Shown one piece after another: positions 1 through 11,405 of a DNA stretch of 64,000 nucleotides; the stretch's first letter is position 1, and every line of letters begins with the position of its first letter. Origin of the DNA: Cristatella mucedo. Its lineage: Eukaryota > Bryozoa > Phylactolaemata > Cristatellidae. Under the pieces are notes generated by a model that did not search any database, had not been told where the DNA came from, and saw only the letters and a program-made list of their open reading frames with translations. The position numbers and the translations under genes are program-made. The stretch is from positions 23,358,001 to 23,422,000 of the forward strand of contig WPIO01000001.1 of the NCBI GenBank assembly GCA_009760855.2, given 5' to 3'.

Positions 1-42
1 TGGGACGGCTTGACTAGTGATCTCAAAGATAGAGCACAGAGG

Positions 43-52
43 GGAGAGAGAG

Positions 53-124
<72 letters not shown>

Positions 125-139
125 CGAGAGAGAGAGAGC
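43..139. repeat. (AG)n microsatellite
   Basis: A nearly pure AG dinucleotide run, slightly degraded at its right end. The Arg/Glu-rich frames across it are products of the repeat and not genes. Confidence 0.95.
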
Positions 140-359
140 GCATGCGGAAGAAAGGAAAACGGGAGGCCACGCTTGTAATGGTTTCGGAGGGTGGACAGAG
201 GACGACGTTCGAGCCTAATAGGTCAAGCCGGGAACGACGAGAGCTTGAGGAGCGATTCTCCAGCGCGTGGGGGAGACCTGGGTCTGGAAGCTTGAGCGCT
301 TTCGGGCCACTAAGAAGCAGGAGAGAGTGGCGAGACCTACCGAGTTCTTGTCGGCATGT

Positions 360-2960
360 CTCTTAAGACCATCCCAAACCAGTTTCAGCGAGTCGATGGC
401 ATGCTTTTTCTTCGAGCTGCCAGCTGCCCAGCCGTTCAGTTCGCTGATTTTCTACGAAAGACGACAGCGGCAGCGTAATGTAGTCGATTTTATTTGTTAC
501 TCCGCCGTACCTGTATCCAAATTTTAGCTAGGTCGCCAATGCGGTCTGACTGCTCTGAGCTGCGGTCTGACTGCTCTGAGCCTTTGAGGCAGGTTCCAAC
601 AATAATTGTCAAGCAAATTAATTCCTACATAGCACTTTCAAGTAAAGCTAGCCCGCCTGCTTATCAAGTAGCTCAGAGTCGCTCTGGCTGGCCTAGCGGG
701 CGACCTCAAAGGTGGCCTAACGGTCTCCACCGATCGATAAATGCTCACCCTGACGATACTGCCGCTGTAGAAAGGTCCAACTTAACCTTTCTCACGCCGC
801 CTTTGGTCTCCCACGAGCCGAATGCCTAATTGTCAAAGAGCGCTCTGAGCACGGAGCAGCCCCCAGGATGGTGGCCCTCGCACGATCTAAAGCTCGCCTT
901 CCGTTCAGCACCGCGAGCGCGGCTCGTAGAGGACGCAAAGCTAGTGCTGTAAAGGGGCGCACTTCGCCCTCTATTAAACCCTCGCCGAGCCCTCGCTACC
1001 CGCGCCGCGCCAGCGTCTGCTCTGTACGCAGACGCCCGCGCATTCGGGCGAGCCGGCGCGTCTTCCAGTTCGCACAGTCTGCACGGCGAGGAGCACTCGG
1101 CACGCGCCGGCACGCCGACCGCCGGCCTCGCGCGTGCAAGAGCCGCTTACGCTTACGCGAAACTGCTCTGCGGCAGCCCGCGACGCCGAGCTATGTATCG
1201 CGGACAGACCACAGCCGCGGCTGTGCGCCCGGCCCCCGCCGTCGGAAGCAGATCGCCGAGTCGCGCTCGAGGCCAAGGCGCGTGCCGCCCCAGCTGACGC
1301 CGCACGCCGGCCGACCGCGCTCGACAGCGGATCGCCGCAGCGGATCAGCGCAGCGGTTCCTCCGGTCGCTAGACAGGACAGGACGTGACAGGACATTAAA
1401 GGGCGTTCGACCGGTCTCTCGCGGGCCTCCCCCGATGGCGAGCGGAGCTTATCGAAGCCGAGCGCCGCGGGCATTGTTTAGAAGCGCTGGCTAATCAGCG
1501 GCTCGCCGCCATCTTTTCTTGTAATCTTTCCGGGTGCTCTCGTCTAGTGGCCGCTCCTGGCGATAGCCGGCGTCTGCGACCCGCCTCGCACTGCCCTCGC
1601 TGCGAGCGAGGAGTCCGCGTCGCGTGCTGCGCTCGCTCGCGCTCGCCGCGCACGCGGAGCTGCCGCTCAGTCGGCTCGCCGCCGGCGACGGCTGCCTCGC
1701 CCGGCTTGCGTTATTCCACGGATCGGACGGCGGTCGCCGTTCGCCGGGCCGATGAGCAGAGTCGGAGAAGAGAGTTGCGCAACCTGTGCTGACCAGGGCG
1801 GCGCCGGAAGCGACGTCCACTAATCGGCTCGACTGGACGGCCCTCGAGCGATAAGCGGGCGTCGAGCCCATTTGTTATTGTTCTCGGCCGCGGGTCAGGC
1901 CGGACGGCGCGGCGAAGAGGAACCGATTAGCGCGCGATCTCGATGGAGCAGGCGTAGATGGCTAATGGCGCAACGTAAACATTATTACAAAATTACATGC
2001 GCGTTGCTTCAGCTTACACGCCAGGTGGCGGGCCGACGTAAATGGCGATGCGAGCGCGAACCGCGACGCGAGCGTGCTCGCAGCGTCGTCGCGCGATCGC
2101 ACGTCGCAGCGGTCGCTCGTCGTCTGGCGAGGAGCGGCCGAGTCTTCGCACAGGGAAGGCGAGAAATTGGGCCACGTGCCTTTGGAATTGGGCAGGAGAC
2201 AGCCGCCCGCTCGGACGCAGCTTCGGCTGGCCGCACCCCGGACGTGCGGCTTGGAACCGGGCGAAGACCGTCGACGGCTGCCATCTGAGCGCCCTCCGAA
2301 GAATCGAGCAAACGCCGAATCGCCGTGCGCTCGCGCGCCCCCGTCGCACCGTCTTCACCGCGACGCGCTGGCCGCATGGCGCGACCGAGCCCGATCAGGA
2401 ATGCTTGGTCGCCAGCTCGCCACAGGCAGCAGCGCTGAGAATTCGCACAACCGACAGACCGCCCGGCTCTTCCTGCCGTCCTCGGCGGCCGCCGCCGCCG
2501 CCGCCTCACGCGCGGGGCTGTCCTACCGATCCGCCGCAGTGACCGCACGGCTGGCCGCTCGAGCTCTCTACTGACCGGGTGCCCGCGCCGGCCCGCCATC
2601 GGTAACGTCTCTGTCGCGCGACCGCGCACTCGGCGTCTATTCGATTCGACGCGTCCGATCAATCAGAGGAAAGGCGCTTGCCGCGAACGGGGCCGCTGAG
2701 TATTCGCGAACGCGATCCGGCTTGCGGGCTGAAATCCCAGAGGTGGGGCACGTGTATGTGCAGCCAGGCCCCGCCGCCGCCTCGGCGATGGGCGATCGCG
2801 GACGCGAACCGAAGCGCCACCTGCTGGAAAATGATGGCCGACATCCGCCACCGCCGCCGCCCTGACGCGCGGTTCTCGAGGCTACCGGTGGCCGGCTGCC
2901 GCTCTCATGCGGTCGAACGACCGGGCCAGACTGAGAGGCGGCGCGCTGCCTCTCAGTGAA
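360..2960. other. GC/CpG-rich block, no assignable exon
   Basis: From about 850 the sequence is dense in CpG and carries overlapping open frames on both strands rich in Arg, Ala, Ser and Pro, the usual by-product of high GC. 360-850 is ordinary sequence with a short tandem duplication of a 19-base unit near 541-577. If the calexcitin-like gene at 2974-3818 continues to the left, this block is its second intron. I searched the minus strand for a further EF-hand exon and did not find one. Confidence 0.5.
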
Positions 2961-2973
2961 AAGCTGATCCTAC

Positions 2974-3026
2974 CTCGACCGCCAGCTCGAAGTCGTCCCA
3001 CTGGATGACGCCGTCCCTGTTGACGT
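2974..3026 (-). CDS. Exon 2 of calexcitin / sarcoplasmic calcium-binding protein-like EF-hand gene
   Basis: This 53-nt exon is read on the minus strand, preceded by TTGTAG and followed by GTAGGA, so both borders follow the GT/AG rule. Joined in phase to the last G of exon 1 it encodes residues 24-41. Residues 24-35 form a complete EF-hand calcium loop: Asp24, Asn26, Asp28, the invariant Gly29, Ile31 and a terminal Asp35 at the chelating positions, followed by the start of the exiting helix (Phe-Glu-Leu-Ala-Val-Glu). A loop in this place followed by DFELA-type sequence fits calexcitins and sarcoplasmic Ca-binding proteins, which are cytosolic calcium buffers or sensors with three to four EF-hands. 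The exon ends in phase 0. No later exon was recognised in 1-2970, so the gene should leave the window on the left. The family is assigned from one EF-hand and its flanks; the exact paralogue is uncertain. Confidence 0.8.
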
Positions 3027-3146
3027 CTACAACGCATGCGAAGCACCGGTCCCGTCGACCTCGATCTCACTACGCTGGCTGCCGCTGGCGGCGCTCCTGC
3101 ACGAGCTCCGCCCACGGCGGCAGCGCCGCTCGCCCGCCGAAGCTCA

Positions 3147-3153
3147 GACGGCT

Positions 3154-3187
<34 letters not shown>

Positions 3188-3200
3188 GGGCGGCGGCGCA
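3147..3200. repeat. (CGG)n trinucleotide repeat in intron 1
   Basis: About 15 nearly pure CGG/GCG units between the two calexcitin-like exons. Minus-strand frames read through as poly-Pro or poly-Ala, which I treat as artefact. Confidence 0.9.
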
Positions 3201-3224
3201 TTGTTCACAGCATTGTTTACATTG

Positions 3225-3690
3225 TTCACAGCGCGCGCGAGCGCCTCGGCCGGTTGCGGGCGGTCGCGAGCGGTTGCGAGCGCCTCGGCCGGTTTCGTGC
3301 CGGTTGATCGCCTCGGCCGGTTGCGAGCGCCTCGGCCGATTGCGAGCCGGTTCCGAGCGCCTCGGCCGATTGCGAGCCGGTTGCGAGCGCCTCGGCCGGT
3401 CGCGAGCGGTTGCGAGCGCCTCGGCCGATTGCGAGCCGGTTGCGAGCGCCTCGGCCGGTTGCGAGCCGGTTGATCGCCTCGGCCGGTTGCGAGCCGGTTG
3501 CGAGCGCCTCGGACGATTGCGAGCCGGTTGCGAGCGCCTCGGCCGGTTGCGAGCCGGTTGATCGCCTCGGCCGGTCGCGAGCGGTTGCGAGCGCCTCGGC
3601 CGATTGCGAGCCGGTTGCGAGCGCCTCGGCCGGTTGCGAGCCGGTTGCGACCGATTGCGAGCCGGTTTCGCGCTCGGTCGCGCTATGCGG
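3225..3690. repeat. GC-rich minisatellite in intron 1
   Basis: An irregular tandem array built from the modules GCGAGCGCCTCGGCCG, GTTGCGAGCCG and GTTGATCGCCTCGGCCG, with roughly 20-30 bp periodicity over more than 450 bp. All frames are open for long stretches and give pseudo-repetitive Arg/Ala/Ser proteins. Unequal array order suggests slippage or unequal exchange. It lies wholly inside the first intron of the calexcitin-like gene. Confidence 0.9.
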
Positions 3691-3748
3691 CCAGCGCGTC
3701 GCGACGTCAATACGGTTCGAGCGGGAGAGCGCGCGCGCGCGAGCGTAC

Positions 3749-3818
3749 CGTAGAAGGTGCCGAAAATGTGATCCAGCTTGCTTTTCTGCACGTCGCTCAG
3801 GTGTTGCGCTTTTGCCAT
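3749..3818 (-). CDS. Exon 1 (start codon) of calexcitin / sarcoplasmic calcium-binding protein-like gene
   Basis: The minus strand carries an ATG at 3818 followed by 23 codons and one extra G, then GTACGC as splice donor. The 23 residues (starting MAKAQHLSD and ending FGTFY) look like the N-terminal helix of a calexcitin/SCP protein: a short polar lead, then an amphipathic helix leading into the first EF-hand. The final G plus AC from exon 2 make the first loop Asp, so the phase-1 split runs in register through a calcium loop, which chance open frames would not do. The intron is 722 nt and holds a (CGG)n run and a minisatellite. The Met is the natural start because its length and sequence fit the family; the context is ACCATGG. 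No TATA box is obvious in the CpG-rich DNA upstream. Confidence 0.8.
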
Positions 3819-4054
3819 GGTAAGCGATCGAGCTACAAGTGCCGCACTCGCGCATTCGTCTCGTGCGGCACAAGCCCACGCCGAAGGGAGCGCACGAGCT
3901 CTGGCGCGCGCACGCGATGCCGGTAAGCGATCGAGCAACATCCGATCGAGCTAAAAGCGCCGGCTCCGGGCCCGCTAGCGAGCGCAGCGACGAGGCGCCT
4001 GCGGCGCGGATTGAGCGGCCTCCTCGCCAGTAATTGCGGCTCCGTCGTAGGGAG

Positions 4055-4105
4055 GAGGCCGCACGCACGCACGCTCGCACGCACACACGCACGCACGCAC
4101 GCTGC
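4055..4105. repeat. (ACGC)n microsatellite
   Basis: Repeated ACGC/CACA units with interruptions, about 250 bp upstream of the calexcitin-like start codon. Confidence 0.85.
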
Positions 4106-4349
4106 CGCCGGCCCGCCGCCGGCTTTCGCGCGCTCGAATTTGGGCGCGTCTGCAGAAAGCGCCCGTCTACCCGCCCGGTGGTCGGGACGTGGCGGGTCGG
4201 GTGCGGTCTCCCCCCCCCCCCCGCGCTGGCCCCTGCAGCTGCGGCGGCGGCAGCGGCGTGCGCTACCTCGAGTGTCTTTCTGGCCGCGATCGCTCTCCTG
4301 CAGCTTGAGCGGGCAGATGCTGTCCGGAGCTCTGGCCCTTGTTATATAG

Positions 4350-5130
4350 CGCTCGCCACCGCGGTCCTGGGGTTACCCGCCGGGTCAACCGGTAGTACCG
4401 TAGTGCCCGGATGCACTTCCTCCGATTGCCGCTCGCCAGCCGTCAAACCGTTCTATCGCGAATCGAGCTGCGCGTTGTTTATTCGTGCTTCACAGGTAAA
4501 CAGCAGTCAGTGGTGCGTGGTCACAATTTCCGCGATTCTCGGTCTTTTGAATTTTGAAACTACATGCGCCGCTGCTAACTTGGCGCGGCGATTACGGTAC
4601 CGAGGGGCCGGAGGCCGCTATCGACCATATATGGTGCAGAACCGACCCTCTTGTTCGTAAATATGTTTCAACGGTGTGCTGTGCGCGGCATTGGACTGGC
4701 CTTGCACCCGTGGCAAAGGGGCAGTCGACCGCTGGACGTCGGTCTCGTTGACAGCCTCGCACCGGATCCGCCGATTTGAGTGATCGACGGGTCATGAGTG
4801 ACGATGCCTCTGGGCGCTGAGGGGTGGTTTCTAGGTTCTTCGTCAATACGAGCGTCGGCGTATCACCCGTTGCTTAGAGGTCTGTGACGCGAACACCGCA
4901 TTCCAAAAAAAAAGCTTTAGAACCTTGGATACATTGAAGGTTTGCTTTAACAGCGGCCACATCCCCCCTTGCAGTGGGCAATAAAGGTTGTCTTTTGCAG
5001 AACTCAAACTCGCGAGCTGGGTTGTCAAGTGCAGGCACCACTGGACCCGGCTCGGATAGATGACAGTCTGTCGTCCATTTCAAACCTGGGGGCCCTAGTC
5101 CGCGTCTCGTGCGTCTAAGCCACAGAAGAA
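4350..5130. other. Intergenic, nothing recognised
   Basis: No splice-framed exon, RNA gene or repeat family was recognised here. A run of nine A residues lies near 4906. Confidence 0.5.
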
Positions 5131-6260
5131 GATAGCGGCAGAGCGCCGATCTCTCTATCGACCGAACGTCTCGCGCTGACAGCGTCCGTCCGCATCGCGG
5201 CGAGCGGCGATCGCTGGGCTGCGACCACCCTGCGGAACCATGTTCGAGTGGGCGCCGGAAGCGCTCTGCAAGGACAGGCGGCGGCGATCCGCGAAGCGCA
5301 CGCTCGGCGCCGAGTGAGCGCTGGGCGGCTAAGCGAAAGGGCGCGCGCGTCGCCCGTCGCCCTCGAAGCGAACGAACGCCGGTCGAGACAAACAGGCGAG
5401 CCAAATCAAATTTCTGTATAGTCTCCTCCCCCGCTTCCGCGCGGCGACGCTCGATCGAACGAGACGGCAGCCGCGGGCGGCGCCGGTGCTGCGCTGCTGC
5501 GCTTCGCGCACCTGGCGCTCACGGCGGCCAGCAGCGCCTGCACTCGGTTACGCTGGATGAGGGCGCGCGCTACTGTGGAAGCGGGGGCGGAGCGCGCGGC
5601 GCTGCGCTCCGACGCCGCCGACGGCGTGGGAGCGGCCGTGCGCGGTCGCAGTGCTCGCAGCGATCGCCGAAAGCGGCCGCCTTCTTCGGCGCGGATCTGG
5701 GCGAAGAAACCTCGCCGGGTACCAGCCGCTCCTCCGACGAGAGAGCTCCGCCACGCGGCGCCGATCCGAGAGCGGATCGGGGCCGCGAGAGCGCCGCCCG
5801 CCCGGCGCACTCGCTGCGGCGCCGATCGCGGCCGCCCCTCGCTCTGGCAAAGCCGAATAATTGATCGGGGCCGAACGCTCATTACGGACCGCTCCAAGGG
5901 GTCAGCTAGTAGAGGCGTTACCGCGGCGATCGAGGCGGTAACGATCGCCGTTGGGGCTGGGGCTGCGGCGGCGGTGGCGGGGGCGGAGGCAGACTGATAG
6001 ACGCTGTATTCTTCGGCGATGGACGACGAGCGCTCTTCCTGACCGGCAACGGCTAGCCTCGTCAACGAGACTGCCGCCAATGCTCTAATTGCGCCCGCGA
6101 ACCCGACGAACTGCGACCAGGAGTCCGCGCCTGGCTCGAGGCTTCGAGGGTTCAAGCTCGGGCGACCACGGTGGCACAGCAGCGAGTGCGCTCGCCAGCG
6201 GGCGCACTCGCTCCTTGCGATGATTAGAGACGACAGCGATCAACCTGCTGCGTTCACAGA
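5130..6260. other. CpG-rich block
   Basis: GC- and CpG-dense. A 249-codon minus-strand frame (5406-6155) is the longest, but it is Ala/Arg/Ser-rich, overlaps equally long plus frames and shows no motif I know. I read the block as an unmethylated-type CpG island or GC-rich intergenic DNA rather than as a gene. Confidence 0.4.
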
Positions 6261-6699
6261 CGGGACGCCGCAGCTCTTTCAGAGTTTGTCCACTCGTTAG
6301 CGAGCAAAGGCGGCCCCAAATTGACGCCCACTCGCCATGGAATGACGCTCATTTCTTTTTTCATTCGCTGCATCCTCTCCTCTTCGCCGTCCGTCTCTTC
6401 CTCTTCCTCCCTCTCACTCTCCCTCTCTGCCTCTCCATTTTTCTTCCATCCGCTCTGTCCCTATCGCTATTTAATCGGTTCTGTCAGCAATGCCTCCTCG
6501 TATCCAACGCTTGAACGGCAAGTTTGCCACGTGCAACCCGACGCAAGCGAACTCGTTAGCTGTTATCGTCTCGCCACCAGCTTCGGCCGCGCTAAGGAAA
6601 ACATTCGCAGACTCCCGCAGCTCCTCTGTCTCCACTCAGCAAGTCCACTGTGCACTCAATAGCAACCAAACGTAGGCAGAATGCGTTGGAGGCTCCACC

Positions 6700-7400
6700 G
6701 CTGTCGCTCGTGAAGAGCGGCGACAAATCGTTCTGAGCGCGCGATGTGCCGAATGAGACGTTCACAGCGGCAGCTGAGCAGAGTGGCGGTCGCTTTTCGA
6801 AGGCTAGCCCTGCCGCTCGCAGCGCTTCAATAGCGCCACGCGTCAATGCCGTCTAACAAAGGAGAACGGCGCGGCGCCTATATCGGCCGCTTCCACCGAC
6901 GCCCAGCCGGTGCCGTTTCCAGCCGAGCAGCAGCGGCGGTGGCAGCGGCGGCGGCAGCTCTCGCCACGCCAGCGAGCGAGCCGCCAACGGGCGGGCAACA
7001 ATGCGCTTTGTGCGCGTCGCGTGCGAAACTGCTGCGGCCGTAAGTGCGCTCGGCCCGCGTGCTCTCAACGTTTCTACGCTCGGGGCTGGGCTGCCGTGCG
7101 TGGCGCTACCGCGCGCGCGCGATGCGGCTGGAGCTGCGCTAGGACCAAGGCGGGCGCGCCGGCGGCGGCTACTGCGGCAGCAGCTTTGCGCCCTCAGTTC
7201 TGACGGCGGCGCGGTAGAGACGCGCTAGTTGCGAGCTCAGCGGTTTAACGGGTTGCCGAAAATCGCTGCAGCGGAGAGGTCTCGAGCAAGCGGCGGATGT
7301 GGGCGCGAGTGGCCACTGCCCGGCGGCTCGCGTGCTGCGCCGCCGATCGCCGCGCCCGCCGCAATGTGCAGACACACTCAAGCCAGCTGCATTTACACCG
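6700..7400. other. CpG-rich block with CGG-type triplet runs
   Basis: Contains short GGC/CAG triplet runs near 6930-6960. Frames on both strands are open and of low complexity. No exon is supported. Confidence 0.4.
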
Positions 7401-8288
7401 GACCGTTGATCTACCTCCCTAAGACTTTCGGCCAGCCGGCCGGCTTGCCGCTTTGCCTGTCGAGTAAACGCGCTTCCGGGAAGCTATAGTGTCGCGAGCT
7501 CTTTCGAGCCATCGCTGTACGCAAGCGAATTTGCGTCAGTGTGCGGGTGCTTTTATGACGTTACAGCAGCGCGAAGGGGTCAAGAACGGCTCCGCGACAC
7601 GACGAACAGGTTTGTCGCAGCTAGTGCGGTATAGTATTGCAACTGCCTCCTGGAGAGGGAGGGGAATGTCCACCGGATAGTTGTTAAGATTTCCGGGAAA
7701 AACTGGAGTTCGCCATATGTCTGGAGAGTTTCAAATGGCAGGATGCAGCCAATGAATGAGCAAGCGAAGCTTGTCGTGGTACTCTTGGCTACCTACCTGG
7801 CAGGGGCGAGGTGAAGGCGTATTTTCTGGAGCTTTCGCTTACAGATCGACAAGCTCTAAGAATGTTCGCGAATCTCCGCGACACGCTCGTTGTCTGGTAT
7901 TTAAAAAAAACGCGGCAGTGCTGCGTCTTGTTCGAGAGTGGCTGTGCAAGCCCGGAGAGCCAGTCTCTGTTGCTTATCGGACCTGAGCATTTGTTTCAAC
8001 CGAGCCGTTCCAGCTCCGCCAAAGCCTGTAACTCTAACCTCCGAGTCATACGAGAGCGCCAAGCGGAGACGCGAAGAGCGCGTGGAAGGTACCGTAGGAC
8101 TTGCTTTGTCACATCGCGAGTCCGCACTGACGTCTCGTTTTGTGTATGGACTTGAGTCGACACAGCGGGAGGCGTCGATCTGCGACGACGGCATCGCCAG
8201 TTCATCGTTCGACGTTGTGCAAGGAGTGACTTGGCCGAAAGCGGAACTTTGTGCGCCACCAGCAGTGCTCGAGGCGGTCTTGCCATGC
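7400..8288. other. Nothing recognised
   Basis: Overlapping short frames on both strands (for example 7811-8155 plus), none with a recognisable domain or paired splice sites. Confidence 0.45.
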
Positions 8289-8410
8289 TGGTTCGGCCCG
8301 GTGGTAAGGTGCTCGCTCCGACCTTAGGTCCTGGACTTGAGCCCCCGTGGCGTATGTGAAGCGCCTGATTGGAGATTCAGTTCTGCTGGGGGCGCTATAC
8401 GAATGAATTA
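8289..8410 (+). mobile_element. SINE-2 copy (tRNA-like head, L2-type tail)
   Basis: The head has a GGTGGTAAGGTGCTCGC block and a degenerate B-box-like GGACTTGAGCCCC. The 3' half, GTGAAGCGCC...GAGATTCAGTTCT...GGGCGCTATACGAAT, matches the 3' end of LINE-B. Other copies are at 11289, 29298 and 35862 (minus). Confidence 0.7.
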
Positions 8411-8987
8411 GTATGCCACTCAACCGTGGAGTGTAGTCGGTCCGGGTAGAGGCAGTGAGTACACGCGAAAGTATTCAGAAAAAGCAAAACAATCTGACGC
8501 CGCTATGAGCAGTGACTGACGCGCCCAAACCTCGCTGTGGCTTGGGGAACAAAGAGACTTCGCGAGCGCCAAAAGCGAGCGAGTGAACAGCGGGAGAAGG
8601 CGATGAATCGTGACCAAGCCCTGTCCTCTGGTGACAATGCGACTTCCTTGAAAGCAATCGATATTTTTCAAAAATGCTTAGTCCTTTTTTTTATGGCATG
8701 CGTGGTTGACGGGACTGAGGTAAAAGTCCTGCTGGACGCCGGTACTGTCTGAAGTGCGCCTTTTGGCGGCAGACGAAAGTCTGCTCGACGGGAATCGAGC
8801 TCTTCGCTGGTCTTCAGGTCTTGCGCCAGTCTATCAGTGGTGTTCCTATGCGTGGTCGTGGTGAAACCGCGGTCAGAGAAAAAATGGAGACCGAGTAATG
8901 TGATGCATCTCGGTTTCTAACTTTACAAAGAACAAAAGCTAAGCGGATTTTACGCAGCAGAATTCTTTAAACCACACTCAAAACCAT

Positions 8988-9617
8988 GCTACTTTCGGTA
9001 CACATTGGGTAGCCAACAGACCATCCATTTAACACAACAAAAAGAGATTGTGGAGCGTAGCTGAGTCAAGAGGGCAGTTGAGGTAGTGAGGAGCATGGAA
9101 GTAGCAGCTCAATACGAGTGGAAAACAAATGCCACAGTCGGGACCAAGAGAGATTAGATGTCATTGCGTAAGAACTGTGGAAATAAAGTTTCACAGTCTA
9201 GGAACTTTCTGTCGCTAGCGGTCAATAGGCGGAGAAAAGAAACAGCTAATTTGTTATCAAAAGACAACCTAAAGGTATGAGGAGGCAGAAATGGGTGCAG
9301 CAGTTTAGGTAATTGTGAAGGAGCCAGGCCATGGCGGACCTTGTGGGTAAGTGTAAGAGTTTTGCTTTGTATTTTGTGATCAAGCGCCATCGCAGATCAT
9401 TCAGCAAAGGAGAAGTGACACTTGGTTGAGCCTCCAGGATTTGATTACTAGCCTTGCAGCCATATTCATCACCATCTGCAGAGACTTAATGGCTTATTTG
9501 GTAGCCCAGCCATGACAGAACTATACCGGTCTAGCTTAGACAGTATCCGGAAGCTAGTTGGATTCTATCAAACCACCGCGGTAGATAGTCCCTAACCTTG
9601 GACAGGGATCGAATGTG
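8988..9617 (-). mobile_element. LINE-A, 3' part, 5'-truncated
   Basis: On the minus strand this aligns by eye with the C-terminal part of the LINE-A ORF at 48593-49210 (HGLAPS...LPKLLH...GDRSF-like block and onward), with several frame breaks. It starts at the consensus position TCCCTATCCAAG and lacks most of the reverse transcriptase. The 3' tail is not well preserved. Confidence 0.8.
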
Positions 9618-11288
9618 ACAGCTAGCTCATTGAGACATTCTTAATGGAAATTTGAAAACTTGGTCAGGGACTGTCGCTTTGTGTTTTTGGAAAGCATGGT
9701 GAACCGAGTCACCCGCTGTCTCTCGCACAGACTTCCTTAGAATCGCTCCTGAGGGGTGAATAGAAGCAGTCACATTCTACGTCAATTATTCCGATGCCCG
9801 CAGAGTTCTATCTCAGCAGCTGTGGACCCAGTATGTGCTAGTCCAGACGCAGAGAATGAATCTACTGGTGGTTTCAGAGCTGTACTTCTAACAGGACAAT
9901 AACTGAGCAAAGCAGAAGCCAGGCGTTGATGCAACTGCAGTTCAGCCTTGAGGCACGCCCTGAGGCACTCTTGTTTGAAGGATCTAACATGTCAGATGGT
10001 GCATTTCAGAGCAAAGCGTTTATAGTCCGATAAAGTGAAATGAGATTCCGGGTTACAGCAATGAGCCTTGGGGACTAGCCGATAATCGTTTGTATCAGTC
10101 AGTTCATTGAACATGCTAAACCGGTTCCAGATTAAAATGGCGACGAAATCCATGCAGCATCCAGCCGGCACATACTTGGAGCTGATGCTGCAGCACCCAA
10201 GTCGTCAGGAAGGCTGAGAATGTGGCTGAACGCTTTGGGCATGAAACATCGTCAAGCTTGCGTGATTTCCAAAAGTGAACTAACCTGCAGCAGAGTCAGC
10301 TGAAACCGTAAGGAGTGCCGGTGCGACAGTGTCCGCGACGAATCCAGTTGCTCGGCAGGTCACAACCAGGGAGGAGCTAGCTGAGAAGCTGGAGGACCAA
10401 TCGCGATCGACAGATCGATCTGTCACCGGGCGTCACCTAAAGCTATCTTGGAAAGCTCTCGAGTGACTATAGATTTTGTGTCGATTATCGAAAGCATACA
10501 TTTATGGCACATATTTAGTGACGAGTATTTTTAACCGTACATCTCTGCACAAAGAGCAAAACCGTAGGAGACGAGTGCTGAAAGCTCCCGCTGCCCATCG
10601 CGCCTGAGCCATGAGCCAGTGCCGGCTACAGTGGATAATTCAACTATTCATCTTTGAGAAGTATGTTAACATTAGTAGCATCGTGGACGACAGGCATAAG
10701 GTAAGGCTTGATGCTGTATTGAGCTGGCGAAGGTGCGTTTTATCCGAACGTAGCCTGTCACGTTGATGATGCCATCACGTCGGACTATCTTGAGACAGTC
10801 TGCCTACGATAGAGTCACTTTGGCTCCATCGGTCACATTATGCTTTAGCAGAAAGTCACTCAACCAAAACATAACGCTTAACGCGAGTAAACTGAAACAA
10901 GCGAAGTTGGTGCGGCCTCAGTCGGCGGCTACTCTACTACGGCAGCAACAGCTCGAGAGGCGGTGCACGAACAATGCCTCGTACATACTGTTATGTCGAT
11001 GCCAACTGTCGGTGTCGGTTTCGTGCTAGTGTCCGAGACCGCCAATTATCCTTCCATATATGCAGGTAGCATCTACTTGTGAGAAGGACAGTATGCAGGC
11101 TGGTGCCCCCAGTAGCAGCTGGAATTGCTATCGGTGAGCCTCTCGGGATTCGTCCGGTCAAGACCTCCGCCCACAGCGAGACAATCTTCGAGTCTTCCAA
11201 CCCGACGGGGAATCGGTCTACATGCTCAACGGACTTGTGCCGTGCCTTCTCTCAACAGGGCTGCGGCGAGCGGTCCCATCAGCTCTGA
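9618..11288. other. Intergenic, nothing recognised
   Basis: Only short frames. The 88-codon frame at 10763-11029 has no motif. No tRNA, splice-framed exon or repeat of the window's known families was seen. Confidence 0.5.
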
Positions 11289-11405
11289 TTTGACCCAATG
11301 GTAAGGTGCTCGCCCAAAATATCCTAGGCCGTAGACTCGAGCTGTGCGGCATATTTATATCGCTTGGATTGGCGATTTAGTTCCCGTAGGTCGAAATATC
11401 AATGA
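11289..11405 (+). mobile_element. SINE-2 copy
   Basis: Shares AATGGTAAGGTGCTCGCCC at the head and the ACTCGAG B-box-like core with the copy at 8289. The tail (TATCGCTTGGATTGGCGATTTAGTT) is more diverged. Confidence 0.6.

Noticed and set aside
3144-4092. Minus-strand frames of 265 and 288 codons
   Set aside because: They run through the minisatellite inside intron 1 of the calexcitin-like gene and read Arg/Ala/Glu repeats. The short spliced exons on the same strand are the better reading.
5406-6155. 249-codon minus frame in a CpG block
   Set aside because: Ala/Arg/Ser-rich, competing frames of similar length on the other strand, no motif, no splice support.
8420-8760. Short overlapping frames near 8475-8752 on both strands
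   Set aside because: No motif, no splice-site pairing, conflicting strands.
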